This document shows positions 35,299 through 43,687 of a stretch of 64,000 nucleotides of DNA, in pieces (position 1 is the stretch's first letter; the number at the start of each line of letters is the position of its first letter). The stretch comes from Pseudomonas sp. NFIX28. GTDB lineage: Bacteria; Pseudomonadota; Gammaproteobacteria; Pseudomonadales; Pseudomonadaceae. The position numbers were made by a program, and so were the translations under genes. The stretch is from positions 253,826-317,825 of the forward strand of contig NZ_FNPW01000002.1 in NCBI RefSeq assembly GCF_900107395.1. The letters are read 5' to 3'. Below the pieces are notes generated by a model that made no database searches, was not told the origin of the DNA, and saw only the letters and a list, made by a program, of their open reading frames with translations.

Positions 35299-36216
35299 AT
35301 GAATCTGGAAAGCAAATGGCTCGAGGACTTCAGTGCCCTGGCCGCCACCCGCAGTTTTTCGCAGGCCGCCGAACGGCGCTTCGTGACCCAACCGGCCTTC
35401 AGCCGGCGGATCCGCAGCCTGGAAGCGGCGCTGGGGCTGACGCTGGTGAACCGCTCGCGCACGCCGATCGAACTGACGGCGGCGGGGCAGTTGTTCCTGG
35501 TCACCGCGCGCACGGTGGTCGAGCAACTGGGTGAAGTGCTGCGCCATTTGCATCACCTCGAAGGCGGGCAGGGCGAAGTGATGCAGGTGGCCGCGGCGCA
35601 CTCGCTGGCCCTGGGTTTCTTCCCGCGCTGGATCGCCCAGCTGCGCAACGAAGGGCTGAACATCGCCACGCGGCTGGTGGCGACCAACGTCGGCGACGCC
35701 GTGCATGCCCTGCGCGAAGGCGGCTGCGACCTGATGCTGGCCTTCTACGACCCGGATTCGGCGATGCAGATGGACCCGGAAATCTTCCCTTCGCTGCACC
35801 TGGGGCAGACCGAGATGCTGCCGGTGTGCGCGGCGGACGCGGCCGGCAAGCCGCTGTTCGACCTGGAAGGCGAGGCCAGCGTGCCGCTGCTGGCGTACAG
35901 CGCCGGGGCGTTTCTCGGGCGTTCGGTGAACCAGCTGCTGCGCCAGCGCAACCTGCGGTTCACCACGGTGTATGAAACCGCCATGGCCGACAGCCTCAAG
36001 AGCATGGCGCTGGAAGGCCTGGGGATTGCCTGGGTGCCGCACCTGAGCGTGCGTGCCGAACTGGCCCGTGGCGAACTGGTGGTCTGCGGCGGCGCGCAGT
36101 GGCATGTGCCGCTGGAGATCCGCCTGTACCGCTGCGCCCTGGTGCGCAAGGCCAACGTCCGGTTGCTGTGGCGCAAGCTGGAAGGCGGCGCGGCGCAGGG
36201 CACGACAGGTGCGTGA
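35299..36216 (+). CDS. LysR family transcriptional regulator
   Basis: A 305-residue regulator. The N-terminal winged helix is WLEDFSALAATRSFSQAAERRFVTQPAFSRRIRSLEAALG (residues 5-45). The C-terminal substrate-binding domain starts near residue 90 (MQVAAAHSLALGFFPRW). The ATG at 35299 has GGGAGGACG just upstream. It is divergent from aspA with a 181-base gap, so aspA is the probable target. The gene end is followed by a REP pair. Confidence 0.94.
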   Translation: MNLESKWLEDFSALAATRSFSQAAERRFVTQPAFSRRIRSLEAALGLTLVNRSRTPIELTAAGQLFLVTARTVVEQLGEVLRHLHHLEGGQGEVMQVAAAHSLALGFFPRWIAQLRNEGLNIATRLVATNVGDAVHALREGGCDLMLAFYDPDSAMQMDPEIFPSLHLGQTEMLPVCAADAAGKPLFDLEGEASVPLLAYSAGAFLGRSVNQLLRQRNLRFTTVYETAMADSLKSMALEGLGIAWVPHLSVRAELARGELVVCGGAQWHVPLEIRLYRCALVRKANVRLLWRKLEGGAAQGTTGA

Positions 36217-36222
36217 GACTCT

Positions 36223-36279
36223 TCGCGGGCAAGCCTCGCTCCTACGGAATCTTCTGTAGGAGCGAGGCTTGCCCGCGAT
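36223..36279. repeat. REP family A pair, arms facing outward
   Basis: TCGCGGGCAAGCCTCGCTCC is followed within 11 bases by TGTAGGAGCGAGGCTTGCCC, a compact 57-bp inverted pair just after the LysR gene. Confidence 0.9.
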
Positions 36280-36381
36280 GTCGTCAATCCGCGCGAAATC
36301 GCGCTCGACGGCTGACCCGCAAGTCAATAAAACCGCTGCTTTGCGCCTGAAACATGGTGTATGACAGATGGTCGGCAAAAG

Positions 36382-36485
36382 TGCGTTTAATGCACCTTTT
36401 TCGGTATACTGCGCGGCCTTCGGCCGGTTCGTCCGGTCATAATTCGTACATTCAAGCCACGCACTCCGCGTGGCTTGTTGTTTTT
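36382..36485 (+). promoter_or_regulatory. purE promoter and attenuator-like leader (or short sRNA)
   Basis: A TATACT -10 hexamer with an upstream GG lies at 36405-36410, with a weak -35 about 17 bases earlier. A GC-rich GGCCTTCGGCC stem follows. At 36454-36476 there is a 9-bp perfect stem, AAGCCACGC/GCGTGGCTT with a 5-base loop, directly followed by GTTGTTTTT to 36485. The layout is that of an intrinsic terminator 39 bases before the purE start codon. It could be an attenuator of purEK or the end of a separate RNA of about 70 nt. Confidence 0.55.
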
Positions 36486-36523
36486 GACGCGCCCCCGGGC
36501 GCCCAGAGAGAAGAGGCACGACG

Positions 36524-37015
36524 ATGAGTGCACTGGTTGGCGTGATCATGGGCTCCAAGTCCGATTGGTCCACCCTTAGCCACACCGCCGATATGCTGGA
36601 AAAGCTCGGCATCCCTTACGAGGTGAAAGTGGTCTCTGCCCACCGCACCCCGGACCTGCTGTTCCAGTACGCCGAAGAGGCCGAGGCGCGTGGCATTGAG
36701 GTGATCATCGCCGGTGCCGGTGGCGCGGCCCACCTGCCAGGCATGTGTGCGGCCAAGACCCACCTGCCGGTGCTGGGCGTTCCGGTGCAGTCGTCGATGC
36801 TCTCGGGCGTGGACTCGCTGCTCTCCATCGTGCAGATGCCCGCGGGCATTCCGGTCGCCACCCTGGCCATCGGCAAGGCCGGCGCGATCAACGCCGCGCT
36901 GCTGTCGGCGAGCATCCTCGGCGCCAAGCACCCGCAATTTCATACCGTGCTGAAAAAATTCCGCGCTGAGCAGACAGACAGCGTCCTGGACAATCCAGAC
37001 CCACGCGTCGCCTGA
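36524..37015 (+). CDS. purE: N5-carboxyaminoimidazole ribonucleotide mutase
   Basis: A 163-residue enzyme of purine synthesis that moves the carboxylate of N5-CAIR to give CAIR. Key segments are [13 protein letters not shown] (substrate phosphate loop, residues 6-18), [11 protein letters not shown] (near residue 42) and [18 protein letters not shown] (near residue 68). It is followed 11 bases later by purK, the enzyme that makes its substrate. Confidence 0.97.
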   Translation: MSALVGVIMGSKSDWSTLSHTADMLEKLGIPYEVKVVSAHRTPDLLFQYAEEAEARGIEVIIAGAGGAAHLPGMCAAKTHLPVLGVPVQSSMLSGVDSLLSIVQMPAGIPVATLAIGKAGAINAALLSASILGAKHPQFHTVLKKFRAEQTDSVLDNPDPRVA

Positions 37016-37026
37016 GGTTTTTGACG

Positions 37027-38109
37027 ATGAAGATCGGTGTAATCGGTGGCGGCCAGCTGGGCCGCATGTTGGCTCTGGCGGGTACTCCGCTGGGGATGAA
37101 CTTCGCTTTCCTCGACCCGGCTCCGGACGCTTGTGCCGCTGCCCTGGGCGAACACCTGCGGGCCGATTACGGCGATCAGGATCACCTGCGCCAGCTGGCT
37201 GACGAAGTGGACCTGGTGACCTTCGAGTTCGAAAGCGTACCGGCGGAAACCGTAGCCTTCCTGTCGCAGTTCGTCCCGGTCTACCCGAGTGCCGAAGCCC
37301 TGCGCATCGCCCGCGATCGCTGGTTCGAGAAGAGCATGTTCAAGGACCTGGGGATTCCCACCCCGGCGTTCGCCGACATCCAGTCGCAAGCCGACCTGGA
37401 GGCCGCCGTGGCCACCATCGGCCTGCCTGCGGTGCTGAAAACCCGCACCCTGGGCTACGACGGCAAGGGCCAGAAAGTCCTGCGCACCCCTGAAGATGTA
37501 GCCGGCACCTTCGCCGAGCTGGGCAGCGTGGGCTGCTTGCTGGAAGGCTTCGTGCCGTTCACCGGCGAAGTCTCGCTGATCGCCGTGCGCGCCCGCGATG
37601 GCGAAACCTGCTTCTATCCGCTGGTGCACAACACGCATCACAACGGCATCCTCAAGCTGTCCGTGGCCAGCTCCAACCACCCGCTGCAGGCCCTGGCCGA
37701 AGACTATTCCAGCCGGGTGCTCAAGCAGCTGGACTACGTCGGCGTGATGGCGTTCGAGTTCTTTGAAGTCGACGGTGGCCTCAAGGCCAACGAGATCGCG
37801 CCACGGGTGCACAACTCCGGGCACTGGACCACCGAAGGCGCCGAGTGCAGCCAGTTCGAAAACCACCTGCGGGCGGTTGCCGGCCTGCCGCTGGGTTCGA
37901 CCGCCAAGGTCGGCGAGAGCGCGATGATCAACTTCATCGGCGAAGTGCCGGCAGTGGAGAAGGTCATCGCCATCGAGGATTGCCACCTGCACCACTACGG
38001 CAAGGCCTTCAAGATCGGGCGCAAGGTCGGTCACGCCAACCTGCGCTGCAAGGACAAGGCGACCCTCGAGGCGCAGATCCTCAAGGTCGAAGCACTGATC
38101 GCCGAATAA
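37027..38109 (+). CDS. purK: N5-carboxyaminoimidazole ribonucleotide synthase
   Basis: A 360-residue ATP-grasp enzyme making N5-CAIR from AIR, bicarbonate and ATP. The N-terminal IGVIGGGQLGRMLALAG and ATP-grasp segments PAVLKTRTLGYDGKGQ (near residue 140) and ANEIAPRVHNSGHWTTEG (near residue 260) are diagnostic. The ATG at 37027 is chosen over a TTG two codons upstream. It is coupled to purE. Confidence 0.97.
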   Translation: MKIGVIGGGQLGRMLALAGTPLGMNFAFLDPAPDACAAALGEHLRADYGDQDHLRQLADEVDLVTFEFESVPAETVAFLSQFVPVYPSAEALRIARDRWFEKSMFKDLGIPTPAFADIQSQADLEAAVATIGLPAVLKTRTLGYDGKGQKVLRTPEDVAGTFAELGSVGCLLEGFVPFTGEVSLIAVRARDGETCFYPLVHNTHHNGILKLSVASSNHPLQALAEDYSSRVLKQLDYVGVMAFEFFEVDGGLKANEIAPRVHNSGHWTTEGAECSQFENHLRAVAGLPLGSTAKVGESAMINFIGEVPAVEKVIAIEDCHLHHYGKAFKIGRKVGHANLRCKDKATLEAQILKVEALIAE

Positions 38110-38216
38110 CTTCCTGGGGCTGCGGTGGAACCAATCGGGGCCGCCGTTCTCTGATGGCAGGATGCCAATGCGCTAACTAGGCTTTGGCATACCTAACTCA
38201 TACAGAGGGAAATGCC

Positions 38217-38462
38217 ATGGGAATTATTGGAACCATCTTTATCGGCTTGATCGTTGGCCTGCTGGCTCGCTTCCTCAAACCGGGCGACGACAGCATGGGC
38301 TGGATCATGACCATCCTGCTCGGTATCGGCGGTTCGCTGGCGGCCACCTACGGCGGTCAGGCCCTGGGCATCTACCAGGCGGGCCAGGGTGCCGGCTTCC
38401 TCGGCGCGCTGGTTGGCGCGGTCGTGCTGCTGGTGATCTACGGCCTGGTCAAAAAGAACTGA
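38217..38462 (+). CDS. GlsB/YeaQ/YmgE family stress membrane protein
   Basis: An 81-residue, glycine-rich, highly hydrophobic inner-membrane protein. It has three hydrophobic stretches (IIGTIFIGLIVGLLARFL, WIMTILLGIGGSLAATYGG, GAGFLGALVGAVVLLVIYGLV) and the PGDDSMGW loop typical of the transglycosylase-associated (YeaQ/YmgE) family. Members are linked to general stress responses; the molecular role is not known. The ATG at 38217 follows AGAGGGAAATGCC. A 9-bp-stem hairpin follows the gene at 38475-38503. Confidence 0.93.
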   Translation: MGIIGTIFIGLIVGLLARFLKPGDDSMGWIMTILLGIGGSLAATYGGQALGIYQAGQGAGFLGALVGAVVLLVIYGLVKKN

Positions 38463-38474
38463 TTTAGCGACAAG

Positions 38475-38503
38475 GCCCTCTCTGCTGCGCAGGTAGAGAG
38501 GGC
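38475..38503 (+). terminator. Hairpin after the YeaQ-family gene
   Basis: GCCCTCTCT pairs with AGAGAGGGC across an 11-base loop, 12 bases past the stop codon. No T-run follows, so termination strength is uncertain. Confidence 0.5.
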
Positions 38504-38548
38504 TAGAATGCCCGGCGTTGTCTTGTCCCTTTCTTGCCGAGCTCCTTC

Positions 38549-39085
38549 ATGCGCCGTCTTCTGTTGACTCTCATTCTGCTGGCCTCCGGCCTGGCCCATG
38601 CCGGCGAATTGCCGGAAACCGACTGGCTCGAACTGATGCCCAAGTCGGACCAGAAAGCCCTCGAACAAATGCCGGAAATCGATCACAACTCCCCCGAAGC
38701 CAATGGCACCTTTACCGAAAAGGGCGGCCTGAAGCAGAGCAAGGGGTTGCCGGCGGTGATGTATTCGACCAAGACCGTGCCGGCCATGAACGGCAAGGAC
38801 ATCCGTATCGGCGGTTATCCGGTGCCGCTGGAAGCCGACGCCAAGGGGCGCAGCACGCTGTTTTTCCTCGTGCCGTACCCGGGCGCCTGCATCCATGTGC
38901 CGCCACCGCCGCCTAATCAGCTGGTGCTGGTGCGTTTTCCCAAGGGTGTGAAGCTGGACGATATCTACACGCCGCTGTGGGTGACCGGCCACTTGAAAGT
39001 CGAGACGGTCAGCAACGACCTGGCCGATGCGGCCTATGCGCTGGATGCGCAGAAAGTGCGGGTGGTGCAGGAGTCGGATCTGTAA
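38549..39085 (+). CDS. DUF3299 family secreted protein
   Basis: A 178-residue protein with a signal peptide (MRRLLLTLILLASGLAHAGE). The mature part matches the DUF3299 family by its IGGYPVPLE segment and by the FLVPYPGACIHVPPPPPNQ segment with a conserved Cys and His. Family members may bind metal, but no function is established. The ATG at 38549 starts the signal peptide; a TTG five codons upstream is less likely. Confidence 0.88.
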   Translation: MRRLLLTLILLASGLAHAGELPETDWLELMPKSDQKALEQMPEIDHNSPEANGTFTEKGGLKQSKGLPAVMYSTKTVPAMNGKDIRIGGYPVPLEADAKGRSTLFFLVPYPGACIHVPPPPPNQLVLVRFPKGVKLDDIYTPLWVTGHLKVETVSNDLADAAYALDAQKVRVVQESDL

Positions 39086-39102
39086 GACGTGGTGCCTTTC
39101 CC

Positions 39103-39203
39103 GTAGGAGCGAAGCTTGCTCGCGATGGACTTCAACGATTACGCGGGTTCACTGAAATCTTGCGGTGTGTTGACCACTTATCGCGAGCAAGCTTCGCTCC
39201 TAC
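39103..39203. repeat. REP family A inverted pair
   Basis: GTAGGAGCGAAGCTTGCTCG begins at 39103 and its reverse complement ends at 39203, between the convergent DUF3299 and mutarotase genes. Confidence 0.9.
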
Positions 39204-39217
39204 AGAAGAGGCCGGCG

Positions 39218-40117
39218 TTACAGCGGCACGCTGGTGACGCTCACGCCCAGGGTATGGCTGGCACCCGGCGCCAGGGTCACCACGTCATCCATCACGTTCG
39301 CGGTCTCGATGCACAGCATGCGTTGCCAGCCATCGTCGGCCATGTCGCTGAACTGCGCGGCGCGGGCGGTCCACGGGTTCCAGATCACCGCCGAGCGCGA
39401 GCCGCTGCTGGTCAGCTGGATGCGCCGCTCCCAGGCCGGGTCGACGATGCTCAGCCGTGGCGGAGGGTCGAGGTAGATGCGGTCGGTCTCGCCGGTGAAA
39501 TGCAGGTCGCCGGACTGCTGCCGGGTCTTCCAGTCATCCAGGGTCTCGATGTAGTTCAGGCCGTCCAGCCCCTCGACATGCACCTTGCGCACGTCACTGA
39601 CCGCAAAGTAACTGTGCAGCGCCTGGCTGATGGTGACGGTGTCGCTGCCCAGATTGTGGCTGGTGAGGTTGATGTGCAGTTGCTCGTCGAGGCGAATGCT
39701 CAGTTTCAATTCGACCTGGTGCGGCCAGCCTGGCAGCCCGCCTTCGGGGATCGGCAGTTGCAATTCCACCAGCAGGCTTTCACCTTCGGCCTGGATGCCC
39801 AGCAATTCCCAGTCGGTGGCGCGGACCAGGCCGTGGGCCCCGGCCGGTTCGCTGCCCTGGCGCATGGCCTGGACGCTTTGCGGGTTGCGCGCGAAATTGC
39901 CGAACCACGGCCAGCACACCGGAACACCGGCGCGGATGCTTTTGCCGGTCTTGAACACGGCCTCGTCGTTGAGCCAGATCAGCGGCGGTTGCCCGGCCAA
40001 TTGATAGCTGAGGATGTGCGCGCCTTGCTGGGCCACCAGCAGTTCGGCCTGACCGTGGCGGATGCGCCAGCAGTTCAGCTCATCGAGTTTCACCGTTTCA
40101 ACGTGAGGGGTAGGCAT
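39218..40117 (-). CDS. D-hexose-6-phosphate mutarotase
   Basis: A 299-residue aldose-1-epimerase-like enzyme (YeaD group) that interconverts glucose-6-phosphate anomers. Family marks are GAHILSYQLAGQPPLIWLNDEAVFKTGKSIRAGVPVCWPWFG (residues about 30-75) and HGLVRATDWELL, with the catalytic His and Glu regions at GAHGLVRA and the C-terminal VIWNPWTARA. The ATG at 40117 starts just before the fold. It runs towards the DUF3299 gene with a REP pair between. Confidence 0.9.
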   Translation of the reverse strand: MPTPHVETVKLDELNCWRIRHGQAELLVAQQGAHILSYQLAGQPPLIWLNDEAVFKTGKSIRAGVPVCWPWFGNFARNPQSVQAMRQGSEPAGAHGLVRATDWELLGIQAEGESLLVELQLPIPEGGLPGWPHQVELKLSIRLDEQLHINLTSHNLGSDTVTISQALHSYFAVSDVRKVHVEGLDGLNYIETLDDWKTRQQSGDLHFTGETDRIYLDPPPRLSIVDPAWERRIQLTSSGSRSAVIWNPWTARAAQFSDMADDGWQRMLCIETANVMDDVVTLAPGASHTLGVSVTSVPL

Positions 40118-40189
40118 GGTGCTGTTCTCGTTCAAAAGCAGGGCTGCTATGGACCACGTAACAGCCGTCGGGTTTAACCCTCGCCGCAA

Positions 40190-40594
40190 TTAACGGGCTC
40201 TGGGCGGAACCGAGCGAGTGCGGCCGCTGCCGTCGATGGCAACGAACACGAACACCGCCTCGGTGACCTTGCGCCATTCGCTGGACAGGGGATCGTCGCT
40301 CCAGACCTCGACCATCATCTGGATCGAGCTGCGACCGATTTCCAGGGTCTGGGTATAAAAGGAAAGCTGCGCGCCGACCGCGACCGGCACCAGGAATGCC
40401 ATGCGGTCGATGGCGACGGTGGCGACGCGCCCGCCAGCCACGCGACTGGCCATGGCGGTACCCGCCAGGTCCATCTGGGCCACCAGCCAGCCGCCGAAAA
40501 TATCGCCAAAGCCGTTGGTTTCGCGGGGAAGCGCGGTGATTTGCAGGGCCAGGTCGCCTTGCGGGATCGGATCTTCTTGTTCGAGCTCTATCAT
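40190..40594 (-). CDS. YciA-type acyl-CoA thioesterase
   Basis: A 134-residue hotdog-fold thioesterase that hydrolyses acyl-CoA. The catalytic segment is NGFGDIFGGWLVAQMDLAGTAMA (residues about 28-50) with the Asp. FLVPVAVGAQLSFYTQTLEIGRSSIQMMVEVW is typical of the YciA group. It lies 72 bases upstream of the mutarotase gene on the same strand. Confidence 0.93.
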   Translation of the reverse strand: MIELEQEDPIPQGDLALQITALPRETNGFGDIFGGWLVAQMDLAGTAMASRVAGGRVATVAIDRMAFLVPVAVGAQLSFYTQTLEIGRSSIQMMVEVWSDDPLSSEWRKVTEAVFVFVAIDGSGRTRSVPPRAR

Positions 40595-40981
40595 TCCGGG
40601 GGTGCCTCTGACCCGTGACTCTTCATTGGTACTTCAGGTGAATAGCCGTCTTGAGGAAAAACGATTCAGCCCGAACATACTACGTTCGTCACGTTCTTCG
40701 TAAGGCGTACTAAAGGGAAACTCTGCGAAACCGGCTGGCCCAGTCGGCGCCTGGGGCGCCAGCGGCGTTTTCGCACAGCAACCCTTGCCGGGGCGGCGTT
40801 GTTCCAATGCCTGCGAGTATATCGGTCGACAGGCTCCACGACGACCATCCGGTTCTGATTTTGACTGGCAATTGTGCACGTCTATGTGCTTTTTCGAACA
40901 ATTTGCTATCGTGCCGAACCTGCCAGGCCACAACCAGCGCTGTTGCGGCTTCCAGAACCGACTATAAGAGAAGCCCTTGCC
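40595..40981. other. Divergent intergenic region, thioesterase and MFS genes
   Basis: A gap of 387 bases. No gene is supported; long frames crossing it belong to no family. A TTGACT at 40861-40866 with a TATGTG 16 bases later could be the promoter of the transporter gene, with modest confidence. No repeat is seen. Confidence 0.35.
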
Positions 40982-42280
40982 ATGACCACTGTGCCCTCGA
41001 GCGTCGCGCAGCCCGCGCAACCTGCTCGTCCGTTGACCCGCAATGACTATAAGACCCTGTCGCTGTCTGCCCTGGGCGGTGCGCTGGAGTTCTACGACTT
41101 CATCATTTTCGTGTTCTTCGCCACGGTGGTCGGCAAGCTGTTCTTCCCGGCGGACATGCCCGAGTGGCTGCGCCTGATGCAGACCTTCGGCATCTTCGCC
41201 GCCGGTTACCTGGCCCGGCCCCTGGGCGGGATCGTCATGGCGCACTTCGGCGACCTGCTCGGGCGCAAGAAGATGTTCACCCTGAGCATTTTCATGATGG
41301 CGGTGCCGACCCTGATCATGGGCCTGCTGCCGACCTACGCGCAGATCGGCATGTGGGCGCCGATCCTGTTGCTGCTGATGCGGGTGATCCAGGGCGCGGC
41401 CATCGGCGGGGAAGTCCCGGGCGCCTGGGTGTTCGTTTCCGAGCATGTGCCACAGCGGCATATCGGCTACGCCTGCGGCACCCTGACGTCGGGCCTGACG
41501 GCCGGCATCCTTCTGGGCTCGCTGGTGGCCACCGCGATCAACAGCCTCTTCACGCCGGTTGAAGTCGCCGATTACGCCTGGCGGATTCCGTTCCTGCTGG
41601 GCGGCGTGTTCGGCCTGTTCTCGGTGTACCTGCGCCGCTGGCTGCACGAAACCCCGGTGTTCGCCGAGCTGCAACTGCGCAAGGCGCTGGCCGAGGAAGT
41701 GCCGCTGCGCGCGGTGCTGCGCGACCACCGCAGCGCGATCATTCTTTCGATGCTGCTGACCTGGCTGCTGTCCGCCGGGATCATCGTGGTCATTCTCATG
41801 ACCCCGACCGTGCTGCAGACCGTCTACCATTTCAGCCCGACCACCGCGTTGCAGGCCAATAGCCTGGCGATCGTGTTCCTGAGCCTGGGTTGCGTGATGT
41901 CCGGCGTGCTGGCCGACCGCTTTGGCGCCGGCCGGGTGTTCGTTTTCGGCAGCGCACTGCTGTTGGCGACGTCCTGGACCTTCTATCACAGCCTGCTGGA
42001 TCACCCGGACTGGCTGTTCCCGCTGTACGCGCTGACCGGCCTGCTGGTGGGCACCATCGGCGCGGTGCCGTATGTGATGGTCAAGGCCTTTCCTGCGGTG
42101 GTGCGCTTCAGTGGCCTGTCGTTCTCCTACAACCTGGCCTACGCGATCTTCGGTGGCCTGACGCCGATGGTGGTGACCGCGCTGCTCAAGGAGAGCCCGA
42201 TGGGCCCGGCTTATTATGTTGCGGTTATTTGCAGCATCGGAATCCTGGTCGGCCTGTACCTGTGGAAAAAGGATCGCTGA
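40982..42280 (+). CDS. MFS transporter, metabolite:H+ symporter type
   Basis: A 432-residue transporter with about twelve membrane segments. GALEFYDFIIFVFFATVVGKLFFP near residue 30 and the inter-helix loop HFGDLLGRKKMF near residue 95 are marks of the metabolite:H+ symporter (ProP/ShiA/KgtP-like) branch. It takes up an organic acid or osmolyte; which one is unclear. The ATG at 40982 matches the family start; a longer frame from 40874 is unlikely. It is followed by a REP pair and a terminator before pstS. Confidence 0.92.
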   Translation: MTTVPSSVAQPAQPARPLTRNDYKTLSLSALGGALEFYDFIIFVFFATVVGKLFFPADMPEWLRLMQTFGIFAAGYLARPLGGIVMAHFGDLLGRKKMFTLSIFMMAVPTLIMGLLPTYAQIGMWAPILLLLMRVIQGAAIGGEVPGAWVFVSEHVPQRHIGYACGTLTSGLTAGILLGSLVATAINSLFTPVEVADYAWRIPFLLGGVFGLFSVYLRRWLHETPVFAELQLRKALAEEVPLRAVLRDHRSAIILSMLLTWLLSAGIIVVILMTPTVLQTVYHFSPTTALQANSLAIVFLSLGCVMSGVLADRFGAGRVFVFGSALLLATSWTFYHSLLDHPDWLFPLYALTGLLVGTIGAVPYVMVKAFPAVVRFSGLSFSYNLAYAIFGGLTPMVVTALLKESPMGPAYYVAVICSIGILVGLYLWKKDR

Positions 42281-42291
42281 TCCTGTGACCC

Positions 42292-42392
42292 TGTAGCCGC
42301 TGCCGAAGGCTGCGAACGACCCGAAGGGGCGCGACGACCTTCAGTGCGCAGAAGGGCCTGCGGCCCTATCGCAGCCTGCGGCAGCGGCTACA
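42292..42392. repeat. REP family B inverted pair
   Basis: TGTAGCCGCTGCCGAAGGCT begins at 42292 and the reverse-complement arm TCGCAGCCTGCGGCAGCGGC ends in CTACA at 42392. Confidence 0.9.
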
Positions 42393-42406
42393 AAACGCCC
42401 TATAAA

Positions 42407-42447
42407 GAAAGGCCAGCCTTCCATCGCGAATGCTGGCCTTTCATCTA
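42407..42447 (+). terminator. Terminator hairpin before pstS
   Basis: GAAAGGCCAGC pairs with GCTGGCCTTTC (11 bp, 14-base loop), ending at 42442. It lies between the MFS gene and the PHO box, insulating pstS. Confidence 0.75.
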
Positions 42448-42448
42448 A

Positions 42449-42466
42449 TTGTCATATTTCAGCCAT
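42449..42466 (+). promoter_or_regulatory. PHO box upstream of pstS
   Basis: TTGTCATATTTCAGCCAT has the 7-4-7 layout of two PhoB half-sites. The first half matches CTGTCAT in 6 of 7 positions; the second is weaker. It lies 67 bases before the pstS start. Confidence 0.8.
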
Positions 42467-42532
42467 AGAGTGTTCACACGGCCTACAGATACTTGGCCCG
42501 ACTTAACACACCCTATCTGCTAGGAGTAAGGC

Positions 42533-43531
42533 ATGAAACTGAAGCGTTTGATGGCGGCAATGACTTTTGTCGCTGCTGGCGTTGCGACTGCCCACGCGGT
42601 TGCCGCTGTTGACCCTGCTATCCCGAGCTACACCAAGACCACTGGTGTGTCGGGCAACCTGTCCAGCGTCGGTTCCGATACCCTGGCCAACCTCATGACC
42701 TTGTGGGCCGAGCACTACAAGAAAGAATACCCGAACGTAAACATCCAGATTCAGGCCGCTGGCTCCGCCACCGCGCCACCTGCGCTGACCGAAGGCACCT
42801 CCAACCTGGGCCCGATGAGCCGCAAGATGAAGGACACCGAACTGGCGGCCTTCGAGCAGAAGTACGGCTACAAGCCAACCGCCATCCCGGTGGCCGTGGA
42901 CGCCCTGGCCGTGTTCGTGCACAAGGACAACCCGATCCAGCACCTGACCATGGAACAGGTTGACGCGATCTTCTCGTCGACCCGCCTGTGCGGCGCCAAG
43001 GCCGACGTCAAGACCTGGGGCGACCTGGGCGTGACCGGCGACCTGGCCAACAAGCCAGTGCAACTGTTCGGCCGTAACTCGGTATCCGGCACCTACGGCT
43101 ACTTCAAGGAAGAAGCCCTGTGCAAAGGCGACTACAAGCCTAACGTCAACGAACAGCCAGGTTCGGCTTCCGTGGTCCAGTCCATCAGCTCCTCGCTGAA
43201 CGGCATCGGCTACTCGGGCATCGGTTACAAGACCGCTAGCGTGAAGACCGTGGCCCTGGCCAAGAAAGGCAGCAGCGAATTCATCGAAGACACCGAAGAA
43301 AACGCCCTGAACGGCAAGTACCCGCTGTCGCGCTTCCTGTACGTGTACATCAACAAGGCCCCGAACAAGCCTCTGGCCCCACTGGAAGCCGAGTTCGTGA
43401 AGCTGATTCTGTCGAAGCAGGGTCAGGAAGTGGTGGTGAAAGACGGTTACATCCCACTGCCAGCCAAAGTCGCCGCCAAGGCACTGGCTGACCTGGGCCT
43501 GCAAGAAGGCGGCAACGTCGTAAAGAAGTAA
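42533..43531 (+). CDS. pstS: Phosphate ABC transporter substrate-binding protein
   Basis: A 332-residue periplasmic phosphate-binding protein. It has a signal peptide ([17 protein letters not shown]), then the phosphate-binding loop [29 protein letters not shown] and [15 protein letters not shown]. This is the larger Pseudomonas type. It has its own PHO box and a downstream terminator, so it can be expressed at a higher level than pstCAB. Confidence 0.96.
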   Translation: MKLKRLMAAMTFVAAGVATAHAVAAVDPAIPSYTKTTGVSGNLSSVGSDTLANLMTLWAEHYKKEYPNVNIQIQAAGSATAPPALTEGTSNLGPMSRKMKDTELAAFEQKYGYKPTAIPVAVDALAVFVHKDNPIQHLTMEQVDAIFSSTRLCGAKADVKTWGDLGVTGDLANKPVQLFGRNSVSGTYGYFKEEALCKGDYKPNVNEQPGSASVVQSISSSLNGIGYSGIGYKTASVKTVALAKKGSSEFIEDTEENALNGKYPLSRFLYVYINKAPNKPLAPLEAEFVKLILSKQGQEVVVKDGYIPLPAKVAAKALADLGLQEGGNVVKK

Positions 43532-43560
43532 CACCTTAGGCCCGGGCTTGCCCCGGGCCC

Positions 43561-43588
43561 TGTAGGAGCGAGCCAGCTCGCTCCTACA
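43561..43588. repeat. Compact REP-derived palindrome
   Basis: TGTAGGAGCGAG and CTCGCTCCTACA form a near-perfect palindrome with a 4-base centre. It is a collapsed REP family A pair just after pstS. Confidence 0.85.
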
Positions 43589-43601
43589 CTCCCAATTTTC
43601 G

Positions 43602-43636
43602 ATCCGCTGCCAGCTCTGCTACGCGGCGGATTTTTT
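43602..43636 (+). terminator. Intrinsic terminator after pstS
   Basis: ATCCGC (43602-43607) pairs with GCGGAT (43626-43631), followed by a T-run to 43636. Just downstream lies the second PHO box. Confidence 0.75.
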
Positions 43637-43647
43637 GCGTCACTGCA

Positions 43648-43665
43648 TTGTCATCTTTCTGTCAT
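43648..43665 (+). promoter_or_regulatory. PHO box upstream of pstC
   Basis: TTGTCATCTTTCTGTCAT is a near-consensus PhoB site: 6 of 7 and 7 of 7 matches to CTGTCAT with a 4-base spacer. It implies a separate promoter for pstCAB-phoU. Confidence 0.9.
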
Positions 43666-43687
43666 ACAGGATCGCTAGGGTGTGCGC

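Noticed and set aside
40634..42004. 456-codon minus-strand frame opposite the MFS gene
   Set aside because: Low-complexity translation opposite a clear transporter gene.
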